From: Antedon bifida
Taxonomy: Eukaryota; Echinodermata; Crinoidea; Comatulida; Antedonidae
Direction: 5' to 3'
Length of the DNA stretch: 64,000 nt
NCBI GenBank assembly: GCA_963402885.1
Contig: OY727099.1
Coordinates: 17,007,001-17,071,000 of the forward strand
Both the position numbers and the translations under genes were made by a program. Below are positions 25,884-38,164 of the stretch, piece after piece. Each line of letters opens with the position of its first letter. Position 1 is the stretch's first letter. The notes under the pieces are model-generated. The model saw nothing but the letters and a program-made list of their open reading frames with translations. It was not told the DNA's origin and made no database searches.

Positions 25884-27570
25884 CCTTAGTTATGCATAGC
25901 AACAGTTACTATGGTAATTAAAATTGAGATATTCTTTAGATTTTTTATACTTATCTTATACAAATTTAAATTTGTAGATTATTAGCAGACATGCCTTATT
26001 TGCATTTTCAAATTACCGTTTCACAAGGTCATATTCGTAAGGACTTTCTTCTGTGATTATTTTTATTCATGAAAACCCCATATTTTATTTAAAGCGGGCA
26101 CCTCCCGTAAGCGGCCACCTCCCTTAACGGACGCAATTTGAAAAGCCTGTTTGTTCTTCCTATCTAATTAGTGCATTTGGTACCTACCGTAAGCGGCCAC
26201 CTTCCGTAAGCAGCTGCGGGCACCTTTTTATACTAAAAATGAGATTTTTTGTATGATAAATGACCTCCCGTAAGCGGCCACCCGAAAAATGTGATACTTA
26301 TTGCATGGACCTATGAATTAGAGGTCCATGTTTATTGTATTTCCTTATATATTAGCTTTATTTCGAAGCTGTTTTAAAAACATTACTGTGAAGAGATGAG
26401 AAAACTACACAGATTTTGACCGACCATTTTTCATATGATAAAAGCTTTTAAAATTTGTCTGAAAATGCTAAAAAATACTAAACCACCTGATTATAAATAA
26501 TAATACAATTAGCTGGAAAATTGAGAGACTCTTTTCGTTAAGAATATCGTGTATAGCCATAATACGTGATTTTGGCCCTTTATTGGCAGAACCTCCCGTA
26601 AGGGGTCACCGCCCGTAAGCGGCCACTTTTCCAGGTCCCGAGGATGGCCAATTACGGGAGGTTCAACTGTATTTAGAAAAACAATTATCCTTAGTTACGC
26701 ATAGAAACAGGTTCTAAGATAACATAAATAATACATTTTGACATAATTTGACCCAACAAATGACCCTTTCACAAGGTCAGACATTTTCTGGGATTCAGTA
26801 GGTAAGTAAATTTGGGAAAAAGTAGTAAAGCTATGTAATCAATTGTTTGTAGTCATGAAACCCCATATTAAAAATATTGTACTTAGTTACGTATAGAAAC
26901 AGTTGCTACAGTACACTATAGGTAAAATGTTGATGTAATTTGACCTCAATATGTAAGATATAATTTTTTTTCATGAAAAATCCATATTTTATTTAAAAAA
27001 AAATATCCTTAGTTAGGTAAACAGGTTTAAGATAACACTAAAAGTCAATTTTTTACCTTTAATCAGTTGGTCAAAACTTTCTTTCTGAGATGATTAGGAT
27101 TCAGTATTTAAAGTAAATTTGGCAAAAAGTAGAAATGTAAAACTACGTAGAAAAAATGTTTTGTATTTATGAAAAACCCCTTATTTTAAAAATATTTTCG
27201 CATAGAAACAGTTACTATGGTAAAATGTTGACCTCATTTGACCTCAAAATGAATGAATTTACAAGGTCAAGTTTATCATCACTTTAAGATTATTAGAATG
27301 CAGTAGAAGTAAAATTGAGAAAAATTACAAATGCATTAAATTCTTTGTATTCATAAAAACGCCATTTTTTACGTTTTTTTAAAAAATTACTTTCCTTAGT
27401 TACACATAGAAATGGTTGCTAAGGTAACACTATAGGTAAAAAATAAAAATTGTTGAGAATTTTTTATGAACTATGTAAATTTTATTCAAACATAAACAGT
27501 TGTAGTAAAGTGGGGACCTGTCCTGTTTTGCATTCTGACCCCTTTTGACCTCAAATGACCTATTTACAAG
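25884..27570 (+). repeat. Degenerate ~190-bp minisatellite inside the TTAA element
   Basis: The landmark CCTTAGTTACGCATAGAAACAG, with variants, occurs at about 25884, 26690, 26882, 27008, 27198 and 27402. It is followed each time by TGACC-rich sequence, by a form of TTTACAAGGTCA in most copies, and by CATGAAAACCCCATATTTTATTT or a derivative. Spacing is about 190-205 bp apart from one short copy. The gap between the first two copies is enlarged by the pogo-like insertion at 26091-26671. Copies are well diverged, so the repeat is older than the satellite duplications. Confidence 0.75.
26091..26671. mobile_element. Decayed pogo/Tigger-like MITE remnant
   Basis: The right end reads ATTACGGGAGGTTCAACTGTA, the reverse complement of a pogo/Tigger-style terminus starting TACAGTTGAACCTCCCGTAA. 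Related motifs (CCTCCCGTAAGCGGCCACC and variants) recur at about 26101, 26188, 26263, 26591 and 26612, suggesting nested or multiplied termini. It interrupts the ~190-bp minisatellite, since the following CATAGAAACAG copy is displaced by about 600 bp. The left terminus appears truncated. No transposase remains. Confidence 0.6.
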
Positions 27571-28433
27571 GTCAGATTTTTTGGGAGGTCTTTCTGTATC
27601 TCTTTAATTTACACAAAATAGATGTAAAAATTTATAAAAACCATTGACGCAATTATTTCAAAGTTTAACATTATTTTCCATCAACTAAATATTTCAATGC
27701 AAAATACTGTTTTTTCTGGCAATTAATTGAAATAAACCTGGCAACACATTCTCCTATTTTTTCTAGACTATTCGTATGACTCTAGTAGCATTATGACAAG
27801 CCACATATACATTTTATTATTGTATTAGCCATATTTAAATTGTGTTTCATGTGTTTTGTTTGTTGATATTTTGTTTGTATTTTTTTGAATTTTTCGTATT
27901 TTCCTGGCAACACAAAACCTATGTACGAAATTTACCCCAGTGTTTTTTTCGTGATTATTGTTGACAAACCTATTGACTATCAAATTACAAAAGTTCATTG
28001 ATATAAAAACACCACTTTGGAAGTTATAGGTACGTTTATGAGGTATACTTTTATAAAAAAAATATTTTTTAAAAACACCCCTTTTTAAAATAATGGTATC
28101 AACCAAACTCCATTTTGTACATTTTTTTTTCTACATTAAATGGAACTCAATACATGTTGTTTACACTGCTATAAACAAAAACTGTATACTGTAAGTATTT
28201 TTGGTTAAAATAAGTATACAAGTTTGTACTTTTTCACTATAGAAAATCTGTGAAAAATGGCAAAAACATCAAAATTTGGATAATTGACCATTGTCATGGC
28301 AACGGAGGCTAAAAATTAAAATGAATGTTGTAGATATGCTTTTTATTGAAATGTCTATTCATGGTAAAAATTTGAGCGAAATCCATTTTTTTACATCTGC
28401 CACCAAATCTTTGATTTTTACAGACAATGGCTC

Positions 28434-31400
28434 TTAATGTTTTGTGTGAAAAGTTTTATCGAAATGCTCAAAATGGTCTAAAAAGGTTTCAAATGTGATT
28501 TTAAGCTGTTGTATGCACATTGATGTTTTTGTTGGAAAAGTTTCATCGAAATGCACAAAATGGTCTAAAACGTCTCCAAATATGATATTAAGCTATTGTA
28601 TGCACTTTGTTGTTTTTGTGTGAAAAGTTTCATCGAAATGCACAAAATGGTCTAAAATGTCTCCAAATGCGATTTGAAGCTATTTTGTGCACTTTTATGT
28701 TTTGGGTGAAAAGTTTCATCGAAATGCACAAAATTGTCTAAAACGTCTCCAAATGCGATTTGGTGCTCTTTTGTGCACTTTGATGTTTTGTGTAATGAAA
28801 CGCACAAAATGGTCTAAAACGTCTCCAAATGCGATTTGAAGCTATTTTGTGCACATTGATGTTTTTGTGTGAAAAGTTTCATCGAAATGCACAAAATGGT
28901 CTAAAACGTCTCCAAATACGATATTAAGCTATTGTATGCACTTTGTTGTTTTTGTGTGAAAAGTTTCATCGAAATGCACAAAATGGTCTAAAACGTCTCC
29001 AAATGCGATTTGAAGCTATTTTGTGCACTTTTATGTTTTGTGTAAAAAGTTTCATCGAAATGCACAAAATGGTCTAAAATGTCTCCAAATACGATATTAA
29101 GCTATTGTATGCACTTTGATGTTTTTGTGTGAAAAGTTTTTCGAAATGCACAAAATGGTCTAAAACGTCTCCAAATGCGATTTGGAAATCTTTTGTGCAC
29201 TTTGATGTCTTTGTGTAACCAAGTTTCATCGATATGCACAAAATGGTCTAAAACGTCTCCAAATGCGATTTTAAGCTATTTTGTGCACTTTAATGTTTTG
29301 TGTGAAAAGTTTTATCGATATGCTCAAAATGGTCTAAAACGGTTTCAAATGTGATTTTAAGCACTTTGATATTTTTGTTTAATCAAGTTTTTTCGAAATG
29401 CACAAAATGGTCTAAAACGTCTCCAAATGCGATTTGAAGATATTTTATGCACTTTGATGGTTTTGTGTGAAAAGTTTCATCGAAATGCACAAAATGGTCA
29501 AAAACGTCTTCAAATACGATAATAAGCTGTTGTATGCACATTGATGTTTTTGTGTGAACAGTTTCATCGAAATGCACAAAATGGTCTAAAACGTCTCCAA
29601 ATGCGATTTGAAGTTATTTTGTGCACTTTGATGTTTTGTGTTAAAAGATTCATCGAAATGCACAAATTGGTCTAAAACGTCTCCAAATACGATATTAAGC
29701 TATTGTATGCACTTTGATGTTTTTGTGTGAAAAGTTTTTTCGAAATGCTCAAAATGGTCTAAAACGTCTCCAAATGCGATTTGGAGCTCTTTTGTGCACT
29801 TTGATGTTTTGTGTCAAATGTTTTATAGAAATGCTCGAAATGGTCTAAAACGGTTTCAAATGTGATTTTAAGCACTTTGATGTTTTTGTGTAACTAAGTT
29901 TCATTGAAATGCACAAAATGGTCTAAAACGTCTGCAAATGCGATTTGAAGCTATTTTGTGCACTTTAATGTTTTGTGTGAAAAGTTTTATCGAAATGCTC
30001 AAAATGGTCTAAAAAGGTTTCAAATGTGATTTTAAGCACTTTGATATTTTTGTGTTATCAAGTTTCATCGAAATGCACAAAATGGTCTAAAACGTCTGCA
30101 AATGCGATTTGAAGCTATTTTGTGCACTTTGATGGTATTGTGTGAAAAGTTTCATCGAAATGCACAAAATGGTCAAAAACGTCTCCAAATACGATAATCA
30201 GCTGTTGTATGCACATTGATGTTTTTGTTTGAAAAGTTTCATCGAAATGCACAAAATGGTCTAAAACGTCTCCAAATACGATATTAAGCTATTGTATGCA
30301 CTTTGTTGTTTTTGTGTGAAAAGTTTCATCGAAATGCACAAAATGGTCTAAAATGTCTCCAAATGCGATTTGAAGCTATTTTGTGCACTTTTATGTTTTG
30401 GGTGAAAAGTTTCATCGAAATGCACAAAATTGTCTAAAACGTCTCCAAATACGATATTAAGCTATTGTACGCACTTTGATGTTTTTGTGTGAAAAGTTTT
30501 TTCGAAATGCACAAAATGGTCTAAAACGTCTCCAAATGCGATTTGGAACTCTTTTGTGCACTTTAATGTTTTGTGTGAAAAGTTTTATCAAAATGGTCTA
30601 AAACGGTTTCAAATGTGATTTTAAGCACTTTGATATTTTTGTGTAATCAAGTTTTTTCGAAATGCACAAAATGGTCTAAAACGTCTCCAAATGCGATTTG
30701 AAGCTATTTTGTGCACTTTGATGTTTTGTGTAATGAAACGCACAAAATAGTCTAAAACGTCTCCAAATGCGATTTGAAGCTATTTTGTGCAGTTTAATGT
30801 TGTGTGTGAAAAGTTTCATCGAAATGCACAAAGTGGTCTAAAACGTCTCCAAATACGATATTAAGATATTGTATGCACTTTGTTGTTTTTGTGTGAAAAG
30901 TTTCATCGAAATGCACAAAATGGTCTAAAACGTCTCCAAATGCGATTTGAAGCTATTTTGCGCACATTGATGTTTTTTGTTAAAAGTTTCATCGAAATGC
31001 ACAAAACGGTCTAAAACGTCTCCAAATACGATATTAAGCTATTGTATACACTTTGATGTTTTTGTGTGAAAAGTTTTAACGGAATGCACAAAATGGTCTA
31101 AAACGTCTCCAAATCCGTTTTGAAGCTATTCTAAGCACTTTGGTGTTTTTATGTTAACAAGTTTTTTCGAAATGCTCAAAATGTTCTAAAACGGTTTCAA
31201 ATGTGATTTGGAACTCTTTTGTGCACTTTGATGGTTTTGTGTGAAAAGTTTCATCGAAATGCACAAAATGGTCAAAAACGTCTCCAAATACGATAATAAG
31301 CTGTTGTATGCACTTTGATGTTTTTGTGTGAAAAGTTTTTTCGAAATGCACAAAATGGTCTAAAACGTCTCCAAATGCGATTTGGAGCTCTTTTGTGCAC

Positions 31401-34400
31401 TTTGATGTTTTTTGTCAAAAGTTTTATAGAAATGCTCGAAATGGTCTAAAACGGTTTCAAATGTGATTTTAAGCACTTTGATGTTTTTGTGTAACTAAGT
31501 TTCATCGAAATGCACAAAATGGTCTAAAAGGTCTGCAAATGCGATTTGAAGCTATTTTGTGCACTTTGATGGTTTTGTGTGAAAAGTTTTATCGAAATGC
31601 ACAAAATGGTCTAAAACGTCTGTAAATGCGATTTGAAGCTATTTTGTGCACTTTGATGTTTTTTGTGAAAAGTTTCATCGAAATGCACAAAATGATCTAA
31701 AACGTCTCAAAATACGATATTAAGCTATTGTATGCACTTTGATGTTTTTGTGTGAAAAGTTTTTTCGAAATGCTCAAAATGGTCTAAAACGTCTCCAAAT
31801 GCGATTTGGAGCTCTTTTGTGCACTTTGATGTTTTGGGTCAAAAGTTTTATAGAAATGTTCGAAATGGTCAAAAACGGTTTCAATTGTGATTTTAAGCAC
31901 TTTGATGTTTTTGTGTAACCAAGGTTCATCAAAATGTACAAAATGGTCTAAAACGTCTGCAAATGCGATTTGAAGCTATTTTGTGCACTTTAATGTTTTG
32001 TGTGAAAAGTTTTATCGAAATGCTCAAAATGGTCTAAAACGGTTTCAAATGTGATTTTAAGCAATTTGATATTTTTGTGTAATCAAGTTTTTTCGAAATG
32101 CACAAAATGGTTTAAAACGTCTCCAAATGCGATTTGAAGCTATTTTGTGCACTTTGATGTTTTGTGTAATGAAACGCACAAAATGGTCTAAAACGTCTCC
32201 AAATGCGATTTGAAGCTATTTTGTGCACTTTGTTGTTTTGTGTGAAAAGTTTCATCGAAATGCACAAAATTGTCTAAAACGTCTCCAAATACGATATTAA
32301 GCTATTGTATGCACTTTGTTGTTTTTGTGTGAAAAGTTTCATCGAAATGCTCAAAATGGGTTAAAACGTCTCCAAATCCGTTTTGAAGCTATTCTAATAA
32401 TAATAATAATAACTGGTACTTTATATAGCGCATTATGCTGAAAGCCTCAATGCGCTTTACAAAGACAGACAATTTTGAAAAATTACAAATTAAAAAGCAC
32501 TTTCGTGTTTTTATGTTAGCAAGTTTTTTCGAAATGCACAAAATGGTCTAAAACGTCTCCAAATGCGATTTGAAGCTATTTTGTGCATTTTGATGTTTTG
32601 TGTAATGAAACGCACAAAATGGTCTAAAACGTCTCCAAATGCGATTTGAAGCTATTTTGTGCACTTTGATGTTTTGTGTTAAAAGTTTCATCGAAATGCA
32701 CAAAATGATGCACTTTGATATTTTTGTGTGAAAAGTTTTAACGAAATGCACAAAATGGTCTAAAACGTCTCCAAATCCGTTTTGAAGCTATTCTAAGCAC
32801 TTTGGTGTTTTTATGTTAACAAGTTTTTTCGAAATGCTCAAAATGTTCTAAAACGGTTTCAAATGTGATTTTAAGCACTTTGATGTTTTTGTGTAATCAA
32901 GTTTCATCGAAATGCACAAAATGGTCTAAAACGTCTCCAAATACGATATTAAGCTATTGTATGCACTTTGATGTTTTTGAGTGAAAAGTTTTTTCGAAAT
33001 GCTCAAAATGGTCTAAAACGTCTCCAAATGCGATTTGGAGCTCTTTTGTGCACTTCGATGTTTTGTGTCAAAAGTTTTATAGAAATGCCCGAAATGGTCT
33101 AAAACGGTTTCAAATGTGATTTTAAGCACTTTGATGTTTTTGTGTTAAAAGTTTCATCGAAATGCACAAAATGATGCACTTTGATATTTTTGTGTGAAAA
33201 GTTTTAACGAAATGCACAAAATGGTCTAAAACGTCTCCAAATCCGTTTTGAAGCTATTCTAAGCACTTTGGTGTTTTTATGTTAACAAGTTTTTTCGAAA
33301 TGCTCAAAATGTTCTAAAACGGTTTCAAATGTGATTTTAAGCACTTTGATGTTTTTGTGTAATCAAGTTTCATCGAAATGCACAAAATGGTCTAAAACGT
33401 CTCCAAATACGATATTAAGCTATTGTATGCACTTTGATGTTTTTGAGTGAAAAGTTTTTTCGAAATGCTCAAAATGGTCTAAAACGTCTCCAAATGCGAT
33501 TTGGAGCTCTTTTGTGCACTTCGATGTTTTGTGTCAAAAGTTTTATAGAAATGCCCGAAATGGTCTAAAACGGTTTCAAATGTGATTTTAAGCACTTTGA
33601 TGTTTTTGTGTAACTAAGTTTCATCGAAATGCACAAAATGGTCTAAAACGTCTGCAAATGCGATTTGAAGCTATTTTGTGCACTTTGATGTTTTGTGTGA
33701 AAAGTTTCATCGATATGCACAAAATGGTCTAAAACGTCTCCAAATACTATATTAAGCTATTGTATGCACTTTGATGTTTTTGAGTGAAAAGTTTTTTCGA
33801 AATGCTCAAAATGGTCTAAAACGTCTCCAAATGCGATTTGGAGCTGTTTTGTGCACTTTGATGTTTTGTGTCAAAAGTTTTATAGAAATGCTCGAAATGG
33901 TCTAAAACGGTTTCAAATGTGATTTTAAGCACTTTGATGTTTTTGTGTAACTAAGTTTCATCGAAATGCACAAAATGATCTAAAACGTCTGCAAATGCGA
34001 TTTGAAGATATTTTATGCACTTTGATGGTTTTGTGTGAAAAGTTTCATCGAAATGCACAAAATGGTCAAAAACGTCTCCAAATACGATATTAAGCTATTG
34101 TATGCACTTTGTTGTTTTTGTCTGAAAAGTTTTCACGAAATGCACAAAATGGTCTAAAACGTCTCTAAATGCGATTTGAAGCTATTTTGTGCACTTTGAT
34201 ATTTTGTGTGAAAAGTTTTATCGAAATGCTCAAAATGGTCTAAAACGGTTTCGAATGTGATTTTTAGCACTTTGATGTTTTTGTGTAATCAAGTTTCATC
34301 GAAATGCACAAAATGGTCTAAAACGTCTCCAAATACGATATTAAGCTATTGTATGCACTTTGATGTTTTTGAGTGAAAAGTTTTTCCGAAATGCTCAAAA

Positions 34401-36824
34401 TGGTCTAAAACGTCTCCAAATGCGATTTGGAGCTCTTTTGTGCACTTCGATGTTTTGTGTCAAAAGTTTTATAGAAATGCCCGAAATGGTCTAAAACGGT
34501 TTCAAATGTGATTTTAAGCACTTTGATGTTTTTGTGTAACTAAGTTTCATCGAAATGCACAAAATTGTCTAAAACGTCTGCAAATGCGATTTGAAGCTAT
34601 TTTGTGCACTTTGATGTTTTTTGTGAAAAGTTTCATCGAAATGCACAAAATGGTCTAAAACGTCTCCAAATGCGATTTGGAGCTGTTTTGTGCACTTTGA
34701 TGTTTTGGGTCAAAAGTTTTATAGAAATGTTCGAAATGGTCAAAAACGGTTTCAATTGTGATTTTAAGCACTTTGATGTTTTTGTGTAACCAAGGTTCAT
34801 CGAAATATACAAAATGGTCTAAAACGTCTGCAAATGCGATTTGAAGCTATTTTGTGCACTTTAATGTTTTGTGTGAAAAGTTTTATCGAAATGCTCAAAA
34901 TGGTCTAAAACGGTTTCAAATGTGATTTTAAGCAATTTGATATTTTTGTGTAATCAAGTTTTTTCGAAATGCACAAAATGGTTTAAAACGTTTCCAAATG
35001 CGATTTGAAGCTATTTTGTGCACTTTGATGTTTTGTGTAATGAAACGCACAAAATGGTCTAAAACGTCTCCAAATGCGATTTGAAGCTATTTTGTGCACT
35101 TTGTTGTTTTGTGTGAAAAGTTTCATCGAAATGCACAAAATTGTCTAAAACGTCTCCAAATACGATATTAAGCTATTGTATGCACTTTGTTGTTTTTGTG
35201 TGAAAAGTTTTATCGAAATGCTCAAAATGGTTTAAAACGTCTCCAAATCCGTTTTGAAGCTATTCTAAGCACTTTCGTGTTTTTATGTTAACAAGTTTTT
35301 TCGAAATGCACAAAATGGTCTAAAACGTCTCCAAATGCGATTTGAAGCTATTTTGTGCATTTTGATGTTTTGTGTAATGAAACGCACAAAATGGTCTAAA
35401 ACGTCTCCAAATGCGATTTGAAGCTATTTTGTGCACTTTGATGTTTTGTGTTAAAAGTTTCATCGAAATGCACAAAATGATGCACTTTGATATTTTTGTG
35501 TGAAAAGTTTTAACGAAATGCACAAAATGGTCTAAAACGTCTCCAAATCCGTTTTGAAGCTATTCTAAGCACTTTGGTGTTTTTATGTTAACAAGTTTTT
35601 TCGAAATGCTCAAAATGTTCTAAAACGGTTTCAAATGTGATTTTAAGAACTTTGATGTTTTTGTGTAATCAAGTTTCATCGAAATGCACAAAATGGTCTA
35701 AAACGTCTCCAAATCCGTTTTGAAGCTATTCTAAGCACTTTGGTGTTTTTATGTTATCAAGTTTTTTCGAAATGCACAAAATGGTCTAAAATGTCTCCAA
35801 ATACGATTTGAAGCTATTTTGTGCACTTTGATGTTTTGTGTGAAAAGTTTCATCGAAATGCACAAAATGGTCTAAAACGTCTCCAAATACGATATTAAGC
35901 TATTGTATGCACTTTGATGTTTTTGAGTGAAAAGTTTTTTCGAAATGCTCAAAATGGTCTAAAACGTCTCCAAATGCGATTTGGAGCTCTTTTGTGCACT
36001 TCGATGTTTTGTGTCAAAAGTTTTATAGAAATGCCCGAAATGGTATAAAACGGTTTCAAATGTGATTTTAAGCACTTTGATGTTTTTGTGTAACTAAGTT
36101 TCATCGAAATGCACAAAATGGTCTAAAACGTCTGCAAATGCGATTTGAAGCTATTTTGTGCACTTTGATGTTTTGTGTGAAAAGTTTCATCGAAATGCAC
36201 AAAATGGTCAAAAACGTCTCCAAATACGATAATAAGCTGTTGTATGCACATTGATGTTTTTGTGTGAAAAGGTTTATCGAAATGCACAAAATGGTCTAAA
36301 ACGTCTCCAAATACGATATTAAGCTATTGTATGCACTTTGATGTTTTTGTGTGAAAAGTTTTTTCGAAATGCACAAAATGGTCTAAAACGTCTCCAAATG
36401 CGATTTGAAGCTATTTTGTACACTTTTATGTTTTGTGTGAAAAGTTTTATCGAAATGCTCAAAATGGTCTAAAACGGTTTCAAATGTGATTTTAAGCAAT
36501 TTGATGTTTTTGTGTGAAAAGTTTCATCGAAATGCACAAAATGGTTTAAACGTTTCCAAATGCGATTTGAAGCTGTTTTGTGCACTTTGTTGTTTTGTGT
36601 GGAAAGTTTTATCGAAATGCTCAAAATGGTCTAAAACGGTTTCAAATGTGATTTTAAGCAATTTGATGTTTTTGTGTGAAAAGTTTAATCGAAATGCACA
36701 AAATGGTCTAAAACGTTTACAAATGCGATTTGAAGCTGTTTTGTGCACTTTGATGTTTTGTGTGGAAAGTTTTATAGAAATGCACAAAATGGTCTAAAAG
36801 TCTCCAAATACGATATTAAGCTAT
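28434..36824. repeat. Satellite 1, tandem array block 2
   Basis: Continuation of satellite 1 after the TTAA element, with the same monomer classes. Internal duplications are visible: a rare ATGATGCACTTTGATATTTTTG variant at 32707, again at 33171 (464 bp later) and again near 35476; and the segment around 32548-32751 recurs at 35320-35523 (offset 2772 bp). The block is interrupted at 32397-32495 by a non-satellite insertion and ends at the gypsy target site CTAT (36821-36824). No gene is seen. Confidence 0.95.
32397..32495. mobile_element. Small (~99 bp) non-satellite insertion with TAA microsatellite
   Basis: A satellite monomer reading GAAGCTATTCTA...AGCACTTTCGTG is split by a TAA microsatellite, followed by GGTACTTTATATAGCGCATT and GCGCTTTACAAAGACAG. 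The inner part has a short inverted repeat, AGCGCAT...ATGCGCT. The duplicated segment near 35262-35290 has the uninterrupted monomer and acts as an empty site. It may be a short SINE or MITE fragment; the TTTATATAGCGC/GCGCTTTACAA signature is, from memory, common in dispersed repeats of marine animals. Confidence 0.7.
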
Positions 36825-37392
36825 TGTAATGTAATGATATACTTTTATAATTTCTATCAACCTTTGTATTTGCATTTGAGTTCACAAATTTGACCCAGAA
36901 AGTCCAGAGGAGAGTTTGTCCAGATGTTTTTTAATGACCATTAGTTTATAATAGAATCCCTAAAGAAAACACTTAGTTTAACATTTGACCTATCCCATCG
37001 TTAAACCAGGAGAGATTGACACTATTTAAGTACAGATTTGACAGTGTCATCCATCATTGAAATACCTTATTATACCGTTAATCACTCCCACTTAAACACC
37101 CCTGGACCAACTTAGAACCAATCGTTACCCTCACAGATTACGTAGTGACATATGTAAATGAACCGAAGCCGATATACTCCCAAGTTTCAGAAGAGCCCAG
37201 ACACACCTTACAGCCAATTTACAGAGCGCACACCTTACAGCCAGCATCACTAATCCTCTGTTCCTTAGTCAGTTAGTTAGCTGCATCATTATTATTGTAT
37301 CAAGTATATTCTGAATAAATAATATATGTTACGACAGCAAAGCGAGTAAAGAGTCTTCCTTACAAAGTACCTCATAACAACATTATATTACA
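36825..37392 (+). repeat. 5' LTR of gypsy element
   Basis: 568 bp, TGTAAT...ATTACA. A polyadenylation hexamer AATAAA lies at 37314-37319. I count four differences from the 3' LTR, among them C/T in TTTGCATTTGAG, C/T in CCCACTTAAAC, A/C in CAGCCAATTTAC and A/G in CATTATATTACA. Confidence 0.95.
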
Positions 37393-38164
37393 TGGTGGAA
37401 GACCCAAATTTTACAAGGAAAAGGGCGAGGAAACCAAAATTTACAAGAAAATTAACATAAAGACAATTGAAGCAGAAAATAAAAGCAAGAGATAATTTCT
37501 TGAAACAGAACAAGAGACGAAGACGAAGAAAACCAGCCACCAGTCAGATAATTGTTTGATAGGAGAAAACCGAAAATTACACGAAGACAAGCTAAAATTT
37601 ATATTTTAATCAGACAAGCAGAGTTTTTTTTTTCAATTAAGCAGTTAACTGGATCAAGAGAAGCAGAATTTTTTTTTTCAAGACAGCATTTTAACTGGAT
37701 GAAGAGAAGCAGAATTTTTTAATTTCGTATAGCCGTTTGATGAAGATAAAGAAGATAATCAAGGAAGACACAAGAAGACTCAAGACGGAAAACAGAAGCA
37801 AGCGGACAAGAACGTTTCGTTTGGACACTTTCAAGTTTTTTTTAGAACGTTTTATTTAACATTTACTTTTTTTAATTTTGAACTTCGAGCATTTGAACAT
37901 TGATGAACACCTTTCGCATTTTTTTTGAGTTCGTTGTTTGAAAATTTGAACATTGATGAGCACTTTTAACATTTCTTTAATTCGTTGTTTGAACATTTGA
38001 ACATTGTTGAACACTTTTTTGCATTCGTTTTAATTGGATCCGAAGCATTGGGGTAAGTCAAAGCCATTTTGATTTTTTGATTTGTAACCTTGATTGAGGA
38101 GTGCGAGATTACATATATATACACTAAATTGTTTTTGAAATTTTGATTAATAAAATTATAAAGT
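37393..38164 (+). other. gypsy leader with primer-binding start and short tandem repeats
   Basis: TGG begins immediately after the 5' LTR (37393), as expected for the 5' edge of a tRNA primer-binding site (TGGTGGAAGACCC); the tRNA was not identified. The leader is purine-rich and contains two short direct repeats: GGATCAAGAGAAGCAGAATT against GGATGAAGAGAAGCAGAATT (37650-37716), and three ~52-bp repeats beginning ATTTGAACATTG (37891, 37944, 37995). No ORF of note lies here. It would carry packaging signals, but none can be pinpointed. Confidence 0.7.

Larger units (their letters stand above)
23926..28433. mobile_element. TTAA-flanked 4.5-kb non-autonomous element (piggyBac-type target site)
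   Basis: The satellite monomer is split at CTTTAATG, and both sides keep TTAA (23922-23925 and 28434-28437). The ends are inverted: both start GAGCCATTGTCTGTAA and stay similar for about 26 bp, including AATCAAAGA and GTGGCAGA. Further in, diverged inverted segments are visible, such as AAAAAGGGGTGTTTTT at about 24828 and its complement near 28070, and CCAAAGTGGTGT near 24896 and its complement near 28010. TTAA target duplication is characteristic of piggyBac-like transposons. No transposase is recognisable; the longest frames (23989-24177, 27825-28106) show no known motif. It is probably a non-autonomous passenger carrying secondary repeats. Confidence 0.85.

Noticed and set aside
27825-28106. 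93-codon minus-strand ORF near the right end of the TTAA element
   Set aside because: Composition is that of random AT-rich DNA; no transposase motif (no DDD/E pattern, no zinc module).
1-36800. Many 60-105 codon open frames with repeating HFDETFHTK, FADVLDHFVHF or MRFEAVLCTLMF peptides on both strands
   Set aside because: They arise because the 87-bp satellite period is a multiple of three and poor in stops in some frames. They follow monomer copies exactly, lack start context or domain signals and occur on both strands at once.
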